NCBI RefSeq assembly: GCF_031157275.1
Contig: NZ_JAVIFW010000002.1
Coordinates: 620,001 to 684,000, forward strand
Length of the DNA: 64,000 bases
Direction: 5' to 3'
DNA from: Streptomyces sp. LHD-70
GTDB taxonomy: Bacteria; Actinomycetota; Actinomycetes; Streptomycetales; Streptomycetaceae
The notes beneath the pieces were generated by a model, which ran no database searches, was not told the DNA's origin, and saw nothing but the letters and a program-made list of their open reading frames with translations. The position numbers and the translations under genes were made by a program. This document shows, piece by piece, positions 9,742 to 17,683 of this stretch (positions within the stretch are counted from its first letter, which is position 1; each line of letters begins with the position of its first letter).

Positions 9742-11208
9742 GTGACCGAGGCACCGCAGAAGGCCCCGTACACCACATCGAACACCGGGATCCCGGTGGA
9801 GAGCGACGAGCACTCGCTCACCGTCGGGCCCGACGGACCGATCCTGCTCCAGGACCACTACCTCATCGAGAAGATGGCCCAGTTCAACAGGGAGCGGGTC
9901 CCCGAGCGGGTGGTCCACGCGAAGGGTTCGGGGGCGTACGGCTTCTTCGAAGTCACCAACGACGTCAGCCAGTTCACCAAGGCCGACCTCTTCCAGCCGG
10001 GCCGCCGCACCGACATGCTGGCCCGCTTCTCCACGGTCGCCGGTGAGCAGGGCTCCCCCGACACCTGGCGCGACCCGCGCGGTTTCGCCCTCAAGTTCTA
10101 TACGGACCAGGGCAATTACGACCTGGTCGGCAACAACACCCCGGTGTTCTTCGTCCGGGACACCATCAAGTTCCAGGACTTCATCCGCTCCCAGAAGCGC
10201 CGCCCCGACAACGGGCTGCGCGACCACGACATGCAGTGGGACTTCTGGACCCTGTCGCCCGAGTCCGCGCACCAGGTCACCTGGCTGATGGGCGACCGCG
10301 GCATCCCGAAGACGTACCGCCACATGAACGGCTACAGCTCGCACACCTACATGTGGATCAACGGCGGCGGCGAGCGGTTCTGGGTGAAGTACCACTTCAA
10401 GACCGACCAGGGCATCGACTTCCTCACCCAGTCCGAGGCCGACGAACTGGCCGGCTCGGACCCGGACCTGCACCGCCGCGACCTGTTCGACGCGATCGCG
10501 GCCGGCAACGCCCCGAGCTGGACGCTGAAGGTCCAGATCATGCCGTTCGAGGACGCGGCGGACTACCGCTTCAACCCCTTCGACCTGACGAAGGTGTGGC
10601 CGCACGGCGACTACCCGCTGATCGAGGTCGGCCGCATGACCCTCGACCAGAACCCCGAGGACTACTTCATCCACATCGAGCAGGCCGCGTTCGAGCCGTC
10701 CAACATGGTCCCGGGCGTCGGACCGTCCCCGGACAAGATGCTCCTCGGCCGGCTCTTCTCGTACCCCGACACCCACCGCTACCGCATCGGCCCCAACTAC
10801 GCCCAGCTGCCGCCCAATCGGCCGCGCTCGCCCGTCAACTCGTACGCGAAGGACGGACCGATGCGGTACGCGCCCTCGGAGGCCGCGCGGCCGTACGCCC
10901 CGAACTCGTACGGCGGTCCCGAGGCCGGGTTCACCGGGCGGTTCGGTGATCCGGCGGGCTGGGAGACGGCGGGCGAGATGGTGCGCGAGGCGACCGAGCG
11001 GCACGCCGAGGACGACGACTGGGGCCAGCCCGGCACGATGGTCCGCCAGGTCCTGGACGACGCGGCGCGCGAGCGGTTGGTGTCCAACGTGTCCGGCCAC
11101 CTGCGCGATGGCGTCTCGCGGCCGGTCCTGGACCGGGCTGTGCAGTACTGGCGCAACATCGACAAGGCGGTCGGGGACCGGATCGCGGCGAAGGTCAACG
11201 GGGGCTGA
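9742..11208 (+). CDS. katA: Monofunctional heme catalase (small subunit)
   Basis: Breaks down hydrogen peroxide to water and oxygen in the cytoplasm. The 488-residue length marks a clade 3 small-subunit catalase. The catalytic histidine is in [13 protein letters not shown] (about H59), the essential asparagine lies in [12 protein letters not shown], and the heme-ligand tyrosine is Y341 in [15 protein letters not shown] 9742 follows a GGGAGGA ribosome site. It lies between the SpoIIE-type regulator and a convergent penicillin-binding protein. Two hairpins in the leader suggest regulated expression. The symbol is by family; the exact catalase paralogue is not proven. Confidence 0.93.
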   Translation: MTEAPQKAPYTTSNTGIPVESDEHSLTVGPDGPILLQDHYLIEKMAQFNRERVPERVVHAKGSGAYGFFEVTNDVSQFTKADLFQPGRRTDMLARFSTVAGEQGSPDTWRDPRGFALKFYTDQGNYDLVGNNTPVFFVRDTIKFQDFIRSQKRRPDNGLRDHDMQWDFWTLSPESAHQVTWLMGDRGIPKTYRHMNGYSSHTYMWINGGGERFWVKYHFKTDQGIDFLTQSEADELAGSDPDLHRRDLFDAIAAGNAPSWTLKVQIMPFEDAADYRFNPFDLTKVWPHGDYPLIEVGRMTLDQNPEDYFIHIEQAAFEPSNMVPGVGPSPDKMLLGRLFSYPDTHRYRIGPNYAQLPPNRPRSPVNSYAKDGPMRYAPSEAARPYAPNSYGGPEAGFTGRFGDPAGWETAGEMVREATERHAEDDDWGQPGTMVRQVLDDAARERLVSNVSGHLRDGVSRPVLDRAVQYWRNIDKAVGDRIAAKVNGG

Positions 11209-11217
11209 GTTCCTCAA

Positions 11218-11253
11218 ACGCCGGAGGGGCTGCTGCATCAGCCCCTCCGGCGT
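11218..11253. terminator. Bidirectional terminator-like hairpin (repeat family)
   Basis: Perfect 15-bp stem: ACGCCGGAGGGGCTG pairs with CAGCCCCTCCGGCGT around a 6-base loop. It sits exactly between the convergent catalase and PBP genes. The arm preceded by CTCAA matches a repeat found again inside pfkB (60973-61032) and in variant form at 17567. Confidence 0.85.
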
Positions 11254-11258
11254 CTGGA

Positions 11259-13622
11259 CTAGTCCCGGCCCGGCTTGTCCGGTTTGCCGTTGCCGTTGTC
11301 GTCTTCCGGGTCCGTCGGGATGCCCCAGGAGCCGGAGGGGTCCGGGCTCGTGGGGAGGTCCGTCGGGCCGTCCGTCGGCGGCTCGGTCGTCGGGCCGTCC
11401 GTGGGCGGCTCCGTCGTCGGCGGCGTGGTCGTCGGGTCCTGTGAGGTCGGCGGCGCCGTCGGTGTATCCGAAGGATCGGTCGACGGGGCCTCGCTCGTCG
11501 GCTCCGCCGGAGGCGAAACGCCCGCGCCCATGTCCGTGTCGAGGTCGAACCGCGCGTCCGAGCCGCCGTTCAGGGCGCCCAGGGTGTACGCGGCCCAGAT
11601 CCGGGACGGGAAGCCGCTGCCGTGGATCTTGCCGTCGCCACCGGCACCGGCGAGCGAGACGTGGTCATTGGTCTTCGCGGGCGACTTGTCCGGCCGCTTC
11701 AGATCGCCGCCGCCCTCGGGCGCCTCACCGAACATGCCCACCACGGTGACCATCTCGGGGGTGTAGCCCGCGAACCACGCCGAGACGTTGTTGTCCGACG
11801 TACCGGTCTTGCCCGCGGCCTCGTACTTGCCCGCGTACCGCCCCGAACCGACCACCGAGCCGGTGCCGTCGTTGACCACGCCCTGCAGGACGGAGGTCAC
11901 GGAGTCGGCGGTGGTGCGCTGGACCACCTGTTCGCCGAGCGGCTCCGGCTGGATCTTCTCGCGGTCCTTGTGCGTGGCCGACTTGAGGATGGACGGGGTG
12001 ACCTTCTTGCCGTGGTTGTCGAGCGTCGCGTAGACGCCCGCCATGTCCATCGGGCTCGCGCCCATCGAGCCGAGCGTCATCGCCGGGTCCGTGGTGATCT
12101 TCTGCATGCCCAGGTCGGAGGCGGTCTGCGCGACCCGGTCCATGCCGACGTCGGCGCCCATCTGCGCGAACACCGAGTTCACCGAGTTGTCCATGGCCTT
12201 CTGGACGGTGACGTCGCCGTAGTCCTTCTTGCCCTCGTTCGGCGGGGCGTACGGCTTCTCGCCGCCCTCGACCGGACGGCCGCTGGTGCCGTCGTAGACC
12301 GTGCCCGCGCGGATCGGGGTGCCGTCCTGCGTCTGGGCGTCGTTCTCCAGGGCCGATGCGAGGATCACGGGCTTGAAGGTCGAGCCGGGCTGGTAGTCAC
12401 GGCGGGTCGCGTTGGACTGGTAGTGCTTGAGGTAGTCCTCGCCGCCGTAGAGCGCGACGACCTCGCCGGTCTTCGGGTCCACGGAGACCGCGCCGGCCTG
12501 CACGGCGGCGTCGACCTTCCGCTGGTCCGTGTCCAGCTTGTCGTTGAGCTCCGTGTCGACTGCCTTGAGCAGGGCCTTCTGCTTCTTCGGGTCGATGTTC
12601 AGGGTGACGGTCCAGCCGCCGGCCTCGACCTTGTTGAGGGCGTCCTCCCGGGTGTCGCCCCGGCGCACCAGCTCGTCCACGATCTGCCGGTTGGCGGCGT
12701 CCACCAGGTACCCGGCCTGCCCGGCCTTGCCCGCCTCCGGCTTGGGCTTTCCGGGCTTGTCGAAGGTCATCCCGGACCGCTCGCCCTGGTCCAGCCAGCC
12801 CTGCTCGACCATGTTGTCGAGTACGTAGTTCCAGCGCTGCTTGACGAGCTTCTTGCTGGCGGGCGACGCGGCCGTCCAGTCGTACTGGCTCGGGGCCTGC
12901 AGCAGCGCCGCGAGATAGGCGCCCTGCTCGACGGAGAGCTCCTCGGCGTCGACGCCGTAGTAGGCCTGGGCGGCGGCCTGGATTCCGTACGCGCCGCGGC
13001 CGTAGTAGCTGGTGTTGATGTAGCCCGCGAGGATCTCGTCCTTGGACTGCTTCTGGTCGACCTTGAGGGAGATCACCAGCTCCTTGAGCTTGCGGGTGAC
13101 CGTCTGGTCCTGGTTCAGGTAGTAGTTCTTGACGTACTGCTGGGTGATCGTCGAACCACCCTGCTTGCCCTTGCCGGTGAGGGTGTTGACGACGCCGCGG
13201 GCGGTGCCCTTGAGGTCGACTCCCTGGTCCTTGTAGAAGGACTTGTTCTCCGCGGCCACGAAGGTCTTCTGCACCGGCTTCGGCACCCGGTCGAGACCGA
13301 CGATCTCGCGGTTCACCTCTCCGGTACGGGTGATGACGCTGCCGTCCGCGTACTTGTAGACGTTGCTCTGCTGCTCGGCCTGGGCGTTGGCCTCCGGGAC
13401 CGGCACCAGCAGGTACAGCGCGACGAAGCCGGCCATCGCGAGCAGGCAGAGCCCGAAGAGGGTGCCGAGGACGCGCTTGAAGGTGAAGAAACGGCGTATG
13501 CCGCCCTTGCCCTTGGCGGCCCGGCGGGCGCCACGGGGGCGTATGCCATCGGACTGCGACCGCGCCGCCGCCCGGCGTGCTCCGCCGCGCTGCCGCGCTC
13601 GTCTCGCTTCCGCTCGGCCCAT
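11259..13622 (-). CDS. Class A penicillin-binding protein
   Basis: Bifunctional peptidoglycan glycosyltransferase/transpeptidase of 787 residues. A basic cytoplasmic tail is followed by one membrane segment (about 50-75). The GT51 domain has its catalytic glutamate in AAENKSFY (E125) plus GGSTITQQYVKN. The transpeptidase domain has the acylated serine in GSTFKP (S414), SVN at 480-482 and KTGTS at 605-609. The last ~90 residues are a Pro/Thr/Ser/Asp-rich extracellular tail, common in streptomycete PBPs. A GGAG lies only a few bases before the ATG. It shares a hairpin terminator with catalase and is divergent from the SPFH gene. Confidence 0.96.
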   Translation of the reverse strand: MGRAEARRARQRGGARRAAARSQSDGIRPRGARRAAKGKGGIRRFFTFKRVLGTLFGLCLLAMAGFVALYLLVPVPEANAQAEQQSNVYKYADGSVITRTGEVNREIVGLDRVPKPVQKTFVAAENKSFYKDQGVDLKGTARGVVNTLTGKGKQGGSTITQQYVKNYYLNQDQTVTRKLKELVISLKVDQKQSKDEILAGYINTSYYGRGAYGIQAAAQAYYGVDAEELSVEQGAYLAALLQAPSQYDWTAASPASKKLVKQRWNYVLDNMVEQGWLDQGERSGMTFDKPGKPKPEAGKAGQAGYLVDAANRQIVDELVRRGDTREDALNKVEAGGWTVTLNIDPKKQKALLKAVDTELNDKLDTDQRKVDAAVQAGAVSVDPKTGEVVALYGGEDYLKHYQSNATRRDYQPGSTFKPVILASALENDAQTQDGTPIRAGTVYDGTSGRPVEGGEKPYAPPNEGKKDYGDVTVQKAMDNSVNSVFAQMGADVGMDRVAQTASDLGMQKITTDPAMTLGSMGASPMDMAGVYATLDNHGKKVTPSILKSATHKDREKIQPEPLGEQVVQRTTADSVTSVLQGVVNDGTGSVVGSGRYAGKYEAAGKTGTSDNNVSAWFAGYTPEMVTVVGMFGEAPEGGGDLKRPDKSPAKTNDHVSLAGAGGDGKIHGSGFPSRIWAAYTLGALNGGSDARFDLDTDMGAGVSPPAEPTSEAPSTDPSDTPTAPPTSQDPTTTPPTTEPPTDGPTTEPPTDGPTDLPTSPDPSGSWGIPTDPEDDNGNGKPDKPGRD

Positions 13623-13793
13623 TGCTCCGTCGCTCCAGTCAGTTCGGCTCCCCCGGGTCAGCTCATGAAGCTAACACCGGCCATGCGGACAAAGGACTGC
13701 TGATCCGGCCTTTTCCGGACGTGACAATCAGCACCTGCCCTAGGGGAACCGACTCATCGGGCGCACGAAGGGTTGCCCACGGGATGTGTGGAG

Positions 13794-13873
13794 GGTTGGC
13801 AACGGACTGCTGGCAGACGGTTGGCAGACAGGTTGGCAAGAGAGTGCAGAGAACGCTAAAGTGCTATCACTTT
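13794..13873. promoter_or_regulatory. Tandem 12-mers and AAAGTG-N4-CACTTT operator ahead of SPFH gene
   Basis: The 288-base PBP/SPFH gap has no gene. It holds GGTTGGCA-containing direct repeats (13794-13801, and two adjacent 12-mers starting 13819 and 13831) followed by a perfect inverted repeat AAAGTGCTATCACTTT at 13858-13873, about 38 bases before the SPFH start. The latter looks like a repressor site of the GntR or LacI type. Confidence 0.55.
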
Positions 13874-13910
13874 GCTTCTCCATTGAGAGCACACAGAATC
13901 GGGGACCGCC

Positions 13911-14882
13911 ATGACCAGTCACGACCACATCCCAACCCAGGACCGCACCCCAACCCAGGACCGCACCCCCGCCGCCGACACCCCCGAGGTGCCCGAGCCC
14001 CGCGTCCGGGAGTTCGCCGCGCACTCCATCGGCGGCGGGCTCGCCCTCCTCCTCGGCCTGCTCGGACTGGCCGCCGGCATCGCTCTGGTGGTGTTCGGCA
14101 CGATGGCCGGATCGGCTGGGGCGAAGGCGGTCGTGATCGTCGCGGGTGTGCTGATCGGCATCGCCGCGTTCCTCGCGATGTGCGGGCTGAACATGGTGGC
14201 GCCGGGCGAGGCGCGCGTCGTCCAGCTCTTCGGCCGGTACCGCGGCACGATCCGTACGGACGGCCTGCGCTGGGTCAACCCGCTGACGTCCCGGGTGAAG
14301 ATCTCCACCCGGGTCCGCAACCACGAGACCGCCGTCCTCAAGGTCAACGACGCGTACGGCAACCCGATCGAGCTGGCCGCGGTCGTCGTATGGAAGGTCG
14401 AGGACACCGCACAGGCCTCGTTCGAGGTGGACGACTTCCTGGAGTTCGTCTCGACACAGACCGAGGCGGCCGTGCGGCACATCGCGATCGAGTACCCCTA
14501 CGACGCGCACGACGAGGAGGGCCTGTCGCTGCGCGGCAACGCCGAGGAGATCACCGAGAAGCTGGCGGTCGAGCTGCACGCGCGCGTGGAGGCGGCCGGT
14601 GTGCAGATCATCGAGTCCCGCTTCACGCACCTCGCGTACGCACCGGAGATCGCCTCGGCGATGCTGCAGCGCCAGCAGGCCGGTGCGGTGGTCGCGGCGC
14701 GGCGGCAGATCGTGGACGGCGCGGTCGGCATGGTCGAGGCGGCGCTCAACCGGCTCACCGAGCAGGACATCGTGGAACTCGACTCGGAGCGCAAGGCGGC
14801 GATGGTGTCCAACCTGATGGTGGTGCTCTGCGGTGACCGCGCGGCGCAGCCGGTCCTCAACACGGGGTCGCTGTACCAGTGA
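13911..14882 (+). CDS. SPFH/Band 7 membrane-scaffold protein
   Basis: Protein of 323 residues related to stomatin, prohibitin and flotillin. After a ~35-residue Pro/Thr-rich tail with a duplicated PTQDRT motif come two hydrophobic stretches (about 43-70 and 77-98). The SPFH domain then runs from VAPGEARVVQLFGRYRGT to the helical region near residue 280, with the family core LRWVNPLTSRVKISTRV. Such proteins oligomerise on the membrane and organise microdomains. Its stop codon overlaps the GTG of the following ribbon-helix-helix gene, so the two are translationally coupled. It is probably controlled through the inverted repeat at 13858-13873. Confidence 0.88.
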   Translation: MTSHDHIPTQDRTPTQDRTPAADTPEVPEPRVREFAAHSIGGGLALLLGLLGLAAGIALVVFGTMAGSAGAKAVVIVAGVLIGIAAFLAMCGLNMVAPGEARVVQLFGRYRGTIRTDGLRWVNPLTSRVKISTRVRNHETAVLKVNDAYGNPIELAAVVVWKVEDTAQASFEVDDFLEFVSTQTEAAVRHIAIEYPYDAHDEEGLSLRGNAEEITEKLAVELHARVEAAGVQIIESRFTHLAYAPEIASAMLQRQQAGAVVAARRQIVDGAVGMVEAALNRLTEQDIVELDSERKAAMVSNLMVVLCGDRAAQPVLNTGSLYQ

Positions 14883-15121
14883 CTCCGCCCGAAGCCGGGG
14901 ACCCCACCCCGAAGCGGAAGCCGCAACAGCAGCGCAAGCAGGTGCTGTTGCGGCTCGATCCGTCGGTGCACGATGCGTTGGCCCGGTGGGCCGGGGAAGA
15001 GTTGCGGTCCACGAACGCGCAGATCGAGTACCTGCTGCGCAGGGCACTGTCGGAGGCGGGCCGCCTCCCGGGCGAGGCGAAGCCGATCCCCAAGCGGGGC
15101 CGCCCACCGAAGCCCCGGTAG
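14879..15121 (+). CDS. Small ribbon-helix-helix (Arc-like) protein
   Basis: Protein of 80 residues. The core QVLLRLDPSVHDALARWAGEELRSTNAQIEYLLRRAL (about residues 21-57) is an Arc/MetJ-type ribbon-helix-helix, and both tails are rich in lysine, arginine and proline. It should bind DNA as a dimer. The GTG start overlaps the SPFH stop (GTGA), so the pair is one operon. It could regulate the SPFH gene or link it to DNA. A long inverted repeat begins 13 bases after its stop and probably ends the transcript. Confidence 0.8.
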   Translation: MTPPEAGDPTPKRKPQQQRKQVLLRLDPSVHDALARWAGEELRSTNAQIEYLLRRALSEAGRLPGEAKPIPKRGRPPKPR

Positions 15122-15133
15122 GGGCGCGGGGAG

Positions 15134-15293
15134 GTGCCCCTTCAGGGGCGCGGGGAACTGCGCGACCAGCCACGGCGGCGCTGCACCCGCCGACGGCGCG
15201 GACTCGGCAGACGCGTCTGCTCTGTGCTCGCCGTTGCCGCGTGCAGCGCCGTCGTGGTCGCTCGCGCAGTTCCCCGCGCCCCTGAAGGGGCAC
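15134..15293. repeat. Long imperfect inverted repeat (53-bp arms)
   Basis: Arms at 15134-15186 and 15241-15293 match at 49 of 53 positions when one is inverted. They start GTGCCCCTTCAGGGGCGCGG and include GGGGAACTGCGCGACCAG. The 54-base spacer contains a perfect 14-bp palindrome, GCAGACGCGTCTGC (15207-15220). A single related arm occurs at about 17592-17633. It lies between two convergent genes and could act as a terminator, but it is far larger than a normal one and looks like a dispersed streptomycete repeat. Confidence 0.85.
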
Positions 15294-15308
15294 CACCTGA
15301 ACCGGCGA

Positions 15309-16268
15309 CTAAAGGGGCACCGGGCGCACCGGCAACGCCGACATGGCCCGCCTCAACTCCGCAGCCAGCGCAGCGTATTCCGCCCCGCGCGCCGCCCCCG
15401 TCCGCATCGCGAGAGCGATCCTGCGGGTGGGCGCGGGCTCCGCGAAGTAGCCGGTGAGCAACTGGCTGGAGCGGCTGGTCTCCACCTTGACCGCGGTACG
15501 CGGCAGCAGCGTCACCCCGAGCCCGCCCGCCACCAGCTGCACGAGAGTGGAGAGCCCGGCCGCGGTCGTCGTCACGGGGGCGTCCCCGCGGCCCGCCTCC
15601 CGGCAGATGTCGAGGGCCTGGTCGCGCAGGCAGTGGCCCTCGTCGAGGAGCAGCAGGTTCAGCTCGCGCAGCGCCTCGCGCGGGATGCCCTCGCGGCCGC
15701 CGAGCCAGTGGTCGAGCGGCGTGATGAGGACGAAGTCCTCGTCGAACAGCGGGAGTTCGGTCACCCCGGGCACGCCGAGCGGCACGGCGAGCAGCAGCAG
15801 GTCGAGGCGGCCTCCGAGCAGTCCGTCGACGAGGGACGCGGTCTGCTCCTCGTGCACCTGGAGGTCGAGCTCCGGGTACCGCTCGTGCACCAGGCGCAGC
15901 ACGCTCGGCAGCAGATACGGCGCCACGGTCGGGATCGCGCCGAGCCGCAGCGCCCCGGTGAACGGCGCGCGCACCGCCTCGGCCTCCTCCATCAGCGCCC
16001 CGACCGCCTCCAGCACGTCCTTGGCGCGCGCGGCGAGCCGCTCCCCCGCGGGCGAGAGCAGCACCTTGCGCGTGGTGCGCTCCAGGAGCTGCACGCCGAG
16101 CGCCTCCTCCAGGGCGGAGACGGCCCCGGACAGCGCGGGCTGGCTCATTCCGATCGCCGCTGCGGCGTCCCGGAAGTGCAGATGTTCGGCTACGGCGTCG
16201 AACGCCCGCAGCTGCGCGAGGCTCGGCTGCTTGGCACCCCGTGCGGCAGTCCCCTTACTCACGGCCAC
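15309..16268 (-). CDS. oxyR: Peroxide-sensing LysR regulator OxyR
   Basis: LysR-type activator of 319 residues that senses hydrogen peroxide through a disulfide switch. The winged helix is N-terminal (LAQLRAFDAVAEHLHFRDAA, AAIGMSQPALSGAVSALE). The two redox cysteines are present with E. coli spacing in HCLRDQALDIC (C213 and C222 from this start). GTG 16268 is preferred over the longest frame because GGAGG lies nine bases upstream. It is divergent from ahpC-ahpD, the arrangement known in Streptomyces coelicolor, where OxyR activates ahpC and its own gene. It should bind the 136-base gap. Confidence 0.96.
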   Translation of the reverse strand: MAVSKGTAARGAKQPSLAQLRAFDAVAEHLHFRDAAAAIGMSQPALSGAVSALEEALGVQLLERTTRKVLLSPAGERLAARAKDVLEAVGALMEEAEAVRAPFTGALRLGAIPTVAPYLLPSVLRLVHERYPELDLQVHEEQTASLVDGLLGGRLDLLLLAVPLGVPGVTELPLFDEDFVLITPLDHWLGGREGIPREALRELNLLLLDEGHCLRDQALDICREAGRGDAPVTTTAAGLSTLVQLVAGGLGVTLLPRTAVKVETSRSSQLLTGYFAEPAPTRRIALAMRTGAARGAEYAALAAELRRAMSALPVRPVPL

Positions 16269-16281
16269 TGATAGCCACCTC

Positions 16282-16384
16282 CGATCAACATGACCAAGTC
16301 TAGCTATTTCTGCGATCAATGCAGGTTGTGCCAGGATCAGCGCGAACGTCCAACCCTCAGGAAAACCCTAAAAGAGGGTTTTCC
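16282..16384. promoter_or_regulatory. oxyR-ahpC control region with ahpC leader hairpin
   Basis: The divergent gap has direct CGATCAA heptamers at 16282-16288 and 16313-16319, flanking an AT-rich TAGCTATTTC core that fits an OxyR site. A perfect hairpin, GGAAAACCCT/AGGGTTTTCC (16360-16384, loop AAAAG), ends nine bases before the ahpC ribosome site. It may be an operator or an mRNA structure. Confidence 0.6.
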
Positions 16385-16404
16385 ACACCTCGCAAGGAGA
16401 GCGC

Positions 16405-16959
16405 GTGCTCACTGTCGGTGACAAGTTCCCCACGTACGACCTGACCGCCTGCGTGTCGCTGGAGAGCGGCAAGGAGTTCGAGCAGATCAACCACAAGTCC
16501 TACGAGGGCAAGTGGCGCGTGGTGTTCTTCTGGCCGAAGGACTTCACCTTCGTCTGCCCCACCGAGATCGCCGCGTTCGGCAAGCTGAACGACGAGTTCG
16601 CCGACCGCGACACCCAGATCCTCGGCGTCTCCGGCGACTCGGAGTTCGTGCACCACGCCTGGCGCAAGGACCACGACGACCTGCGTGACCTGCCCTTCCC
16701 GATGCTGGCCGACTCGAAGCACGAGCTCATGCGCGACTGCGGCGTCGAGGGCGAGGACGGCTTCGCGCAGCGTGCCGTGTTCATCGTCGACCAGAACAAC
16801 GAGATCCAGTTCTCGATGGTGACCGCCGGTTCCGTGGGCCGTAACCCGAAGGAGGTCCTGCGGGTCCTCGACGCCCTGCAGACCGACGAGCTCTGCCCCT
16901 GCAACTGGTCGAAGGGCGAGGACACCCTCGACCCGGTCGCCCTCCTGTCGGGCGAGTGA
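16405..16959 (+). CDS. ahpC: Alkyl hydroperoxide reductase, peroxiredoxin AhpC
   Basis: Two-cysteine peroxiredoxin of 184 residues that reduces organic and hydrogen peroxides in the cytoplasm. The peroxidatic cysteine is C51 in FTFVCPTE, and the C-terminal resolving cysteines are C164/C166 in DELCPCNW, a CxC arrangement typical of actinobacterial AhpC that is recycled by AhpD. GTG 16405 follows AAGGAGA. It forms a tight operon with ahpD (7-base gap) and is divergent from oxyR, which should activate it. Confidence 0.97.
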   Translation: MLTVGDKFPTYDLTACVSLESGKEFEQINHKSYEGKWRVVFFWPKDFTFVCPTEIAAFGKLNDEFADRDTQILGVSGDSEFVHHAWRKDHDDLRDLPFPMLADSKHELMRDCGVEGEDGFAQRAVFIVDQNNEIQFSMVTAGSVGRNPKEVLRVLDALQTDELCPCNWSKGEDTLDPVALLSGE

Positions 16960-16966
16960 TCTTCAG

Positions 16967-17497
16967 ATGGCACTCGACGAGCTGAAGTCCGCGGTCCCGG
17001 ACTACGCCAAGGACCTGAAGCTGAACCTCGGTTCGGTGATCGGCAACTCCGACCTGCCGCAGCAGCAGCTGTGGGGCACGGTGCTCGCCTGCGCGATCGC
17101 CTCGCGTTCGCCGCGCGTGCTGCGGGAGCTGGAGCCGGAGGCGAAGGCGAACCTGTCGCCGGAGGCGTTCACCGCGGCCAAGTCCGCGGCCGCCATCATG
17201 GCGATGAACAACGTCTTCTACCGGACGCGTCACCTGCTCTCCGACCCGGAGTACGGCACGATGCGCGCCGGCCTGCGGATGAACGTGATCGGCAACCCCG
17301 GCGTCGACAAGGTCGACTTCGAGCTGTGGTCGCTCGCGGTCTCGGCGATCAACGGCTGCGGGATGTGCCTGGACTCGCACGAGCAGGTGCTCCGCAAGGC
17401 GGGCGTGGACCGCGAGACGATCCAGGAAGCGATCAAGATCGCGGCCGTCCTTCAGGCGGTCGGCGCGACGCTGGACGCGGAAGCGGTTCTGGCGTAA
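16967..17497 (+). CDS. ahpD: Alkyl hydroperoxide reductase AhpD
   Basis: Carboxymuconolactone-decarboxylase-fold disulfide reductase of 176 residues that recycles AhpC, drawing electrons from a lipoamide system in the mycobacterial counterpart. The active-site motif is [11 protein letters not shown] with C131, C134 and H138, and the upstream glutamate E119 in DFELWS completes the proton relay known from M. tuberculosis AhpD. It starts seven bases after ahpC. A hairpin (17513-17543) 15 bases past the stop probably ends the operon. Confidence 0.97.
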   Translation: MALDELKSAVPDYAKDLKLNLGSVIGNSDLPQQQLWGTVLACAIASRSPRVLRELEPEAKANLSPEAFTAAKSAAAIMAMNNVFYRTRHLLSDPEYGTMRAGLRMNVIGNPGVDKVDFELWSLAVSAINGCGMCLDSHEQVLRKAGVDRETIQEAIKIAAVLQAVGATLDAEAVLA

Positions 17498-17512
17498 ACG
17501 GTTCAGGTTTGT

Positions 17513-17543
17513 GGCCCTCACCAGGTACGTCCAGGTGGGGGCC
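17513..17543 (+). terminator. ahpCD terminator hairpin
   Basis: GGCCCTCACC pairs with GGTGGGGGCC (one G-T pair) around an 11-base loop, just after the ahpD stop. No long T-run follows, as is common in Streptomyces. Confidence 0.7.
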
Positions 17544-17554
17544 GCTTGCGTTCT

Positions 17555-17660
17555 CCCCTCCCCTCCCCTCAAGCGCCGGAGGGGCTGTTTTTCAGGGGCG
17601 CGGGGAACTGCCCGACCAGCCACGACGGCGCAGCAGCCGAACGACAAGCTGCTGCAAGCT
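17555..17660. repeat. Composite of two dispersed repeats
   Basis: After a CTCCCCTCCC tract, CTCAAGCGCCGGAGGGGCTG (17567-17586) resembles the repeat at 11213-11232. It is joined directly to CAGGGGCGCGGGGAACTG, then CCCGACCAGCCACGACGGCG, a single arm of the inverted repeat at 15134-15293. A local GCAGCAG...CTGCTGC pairing follows. No gene is present. Confidence 0.75.
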
Positions 17661-17683
17661 TTCGGGAAGGGGCGGGGAGGGGA

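Noticed and set aside
15134..15293. Insertion sequence or CRISPR array
   Set aside because: There is no transposase gene and no regular spacer-repeat pattern; it is one inverted repeat.
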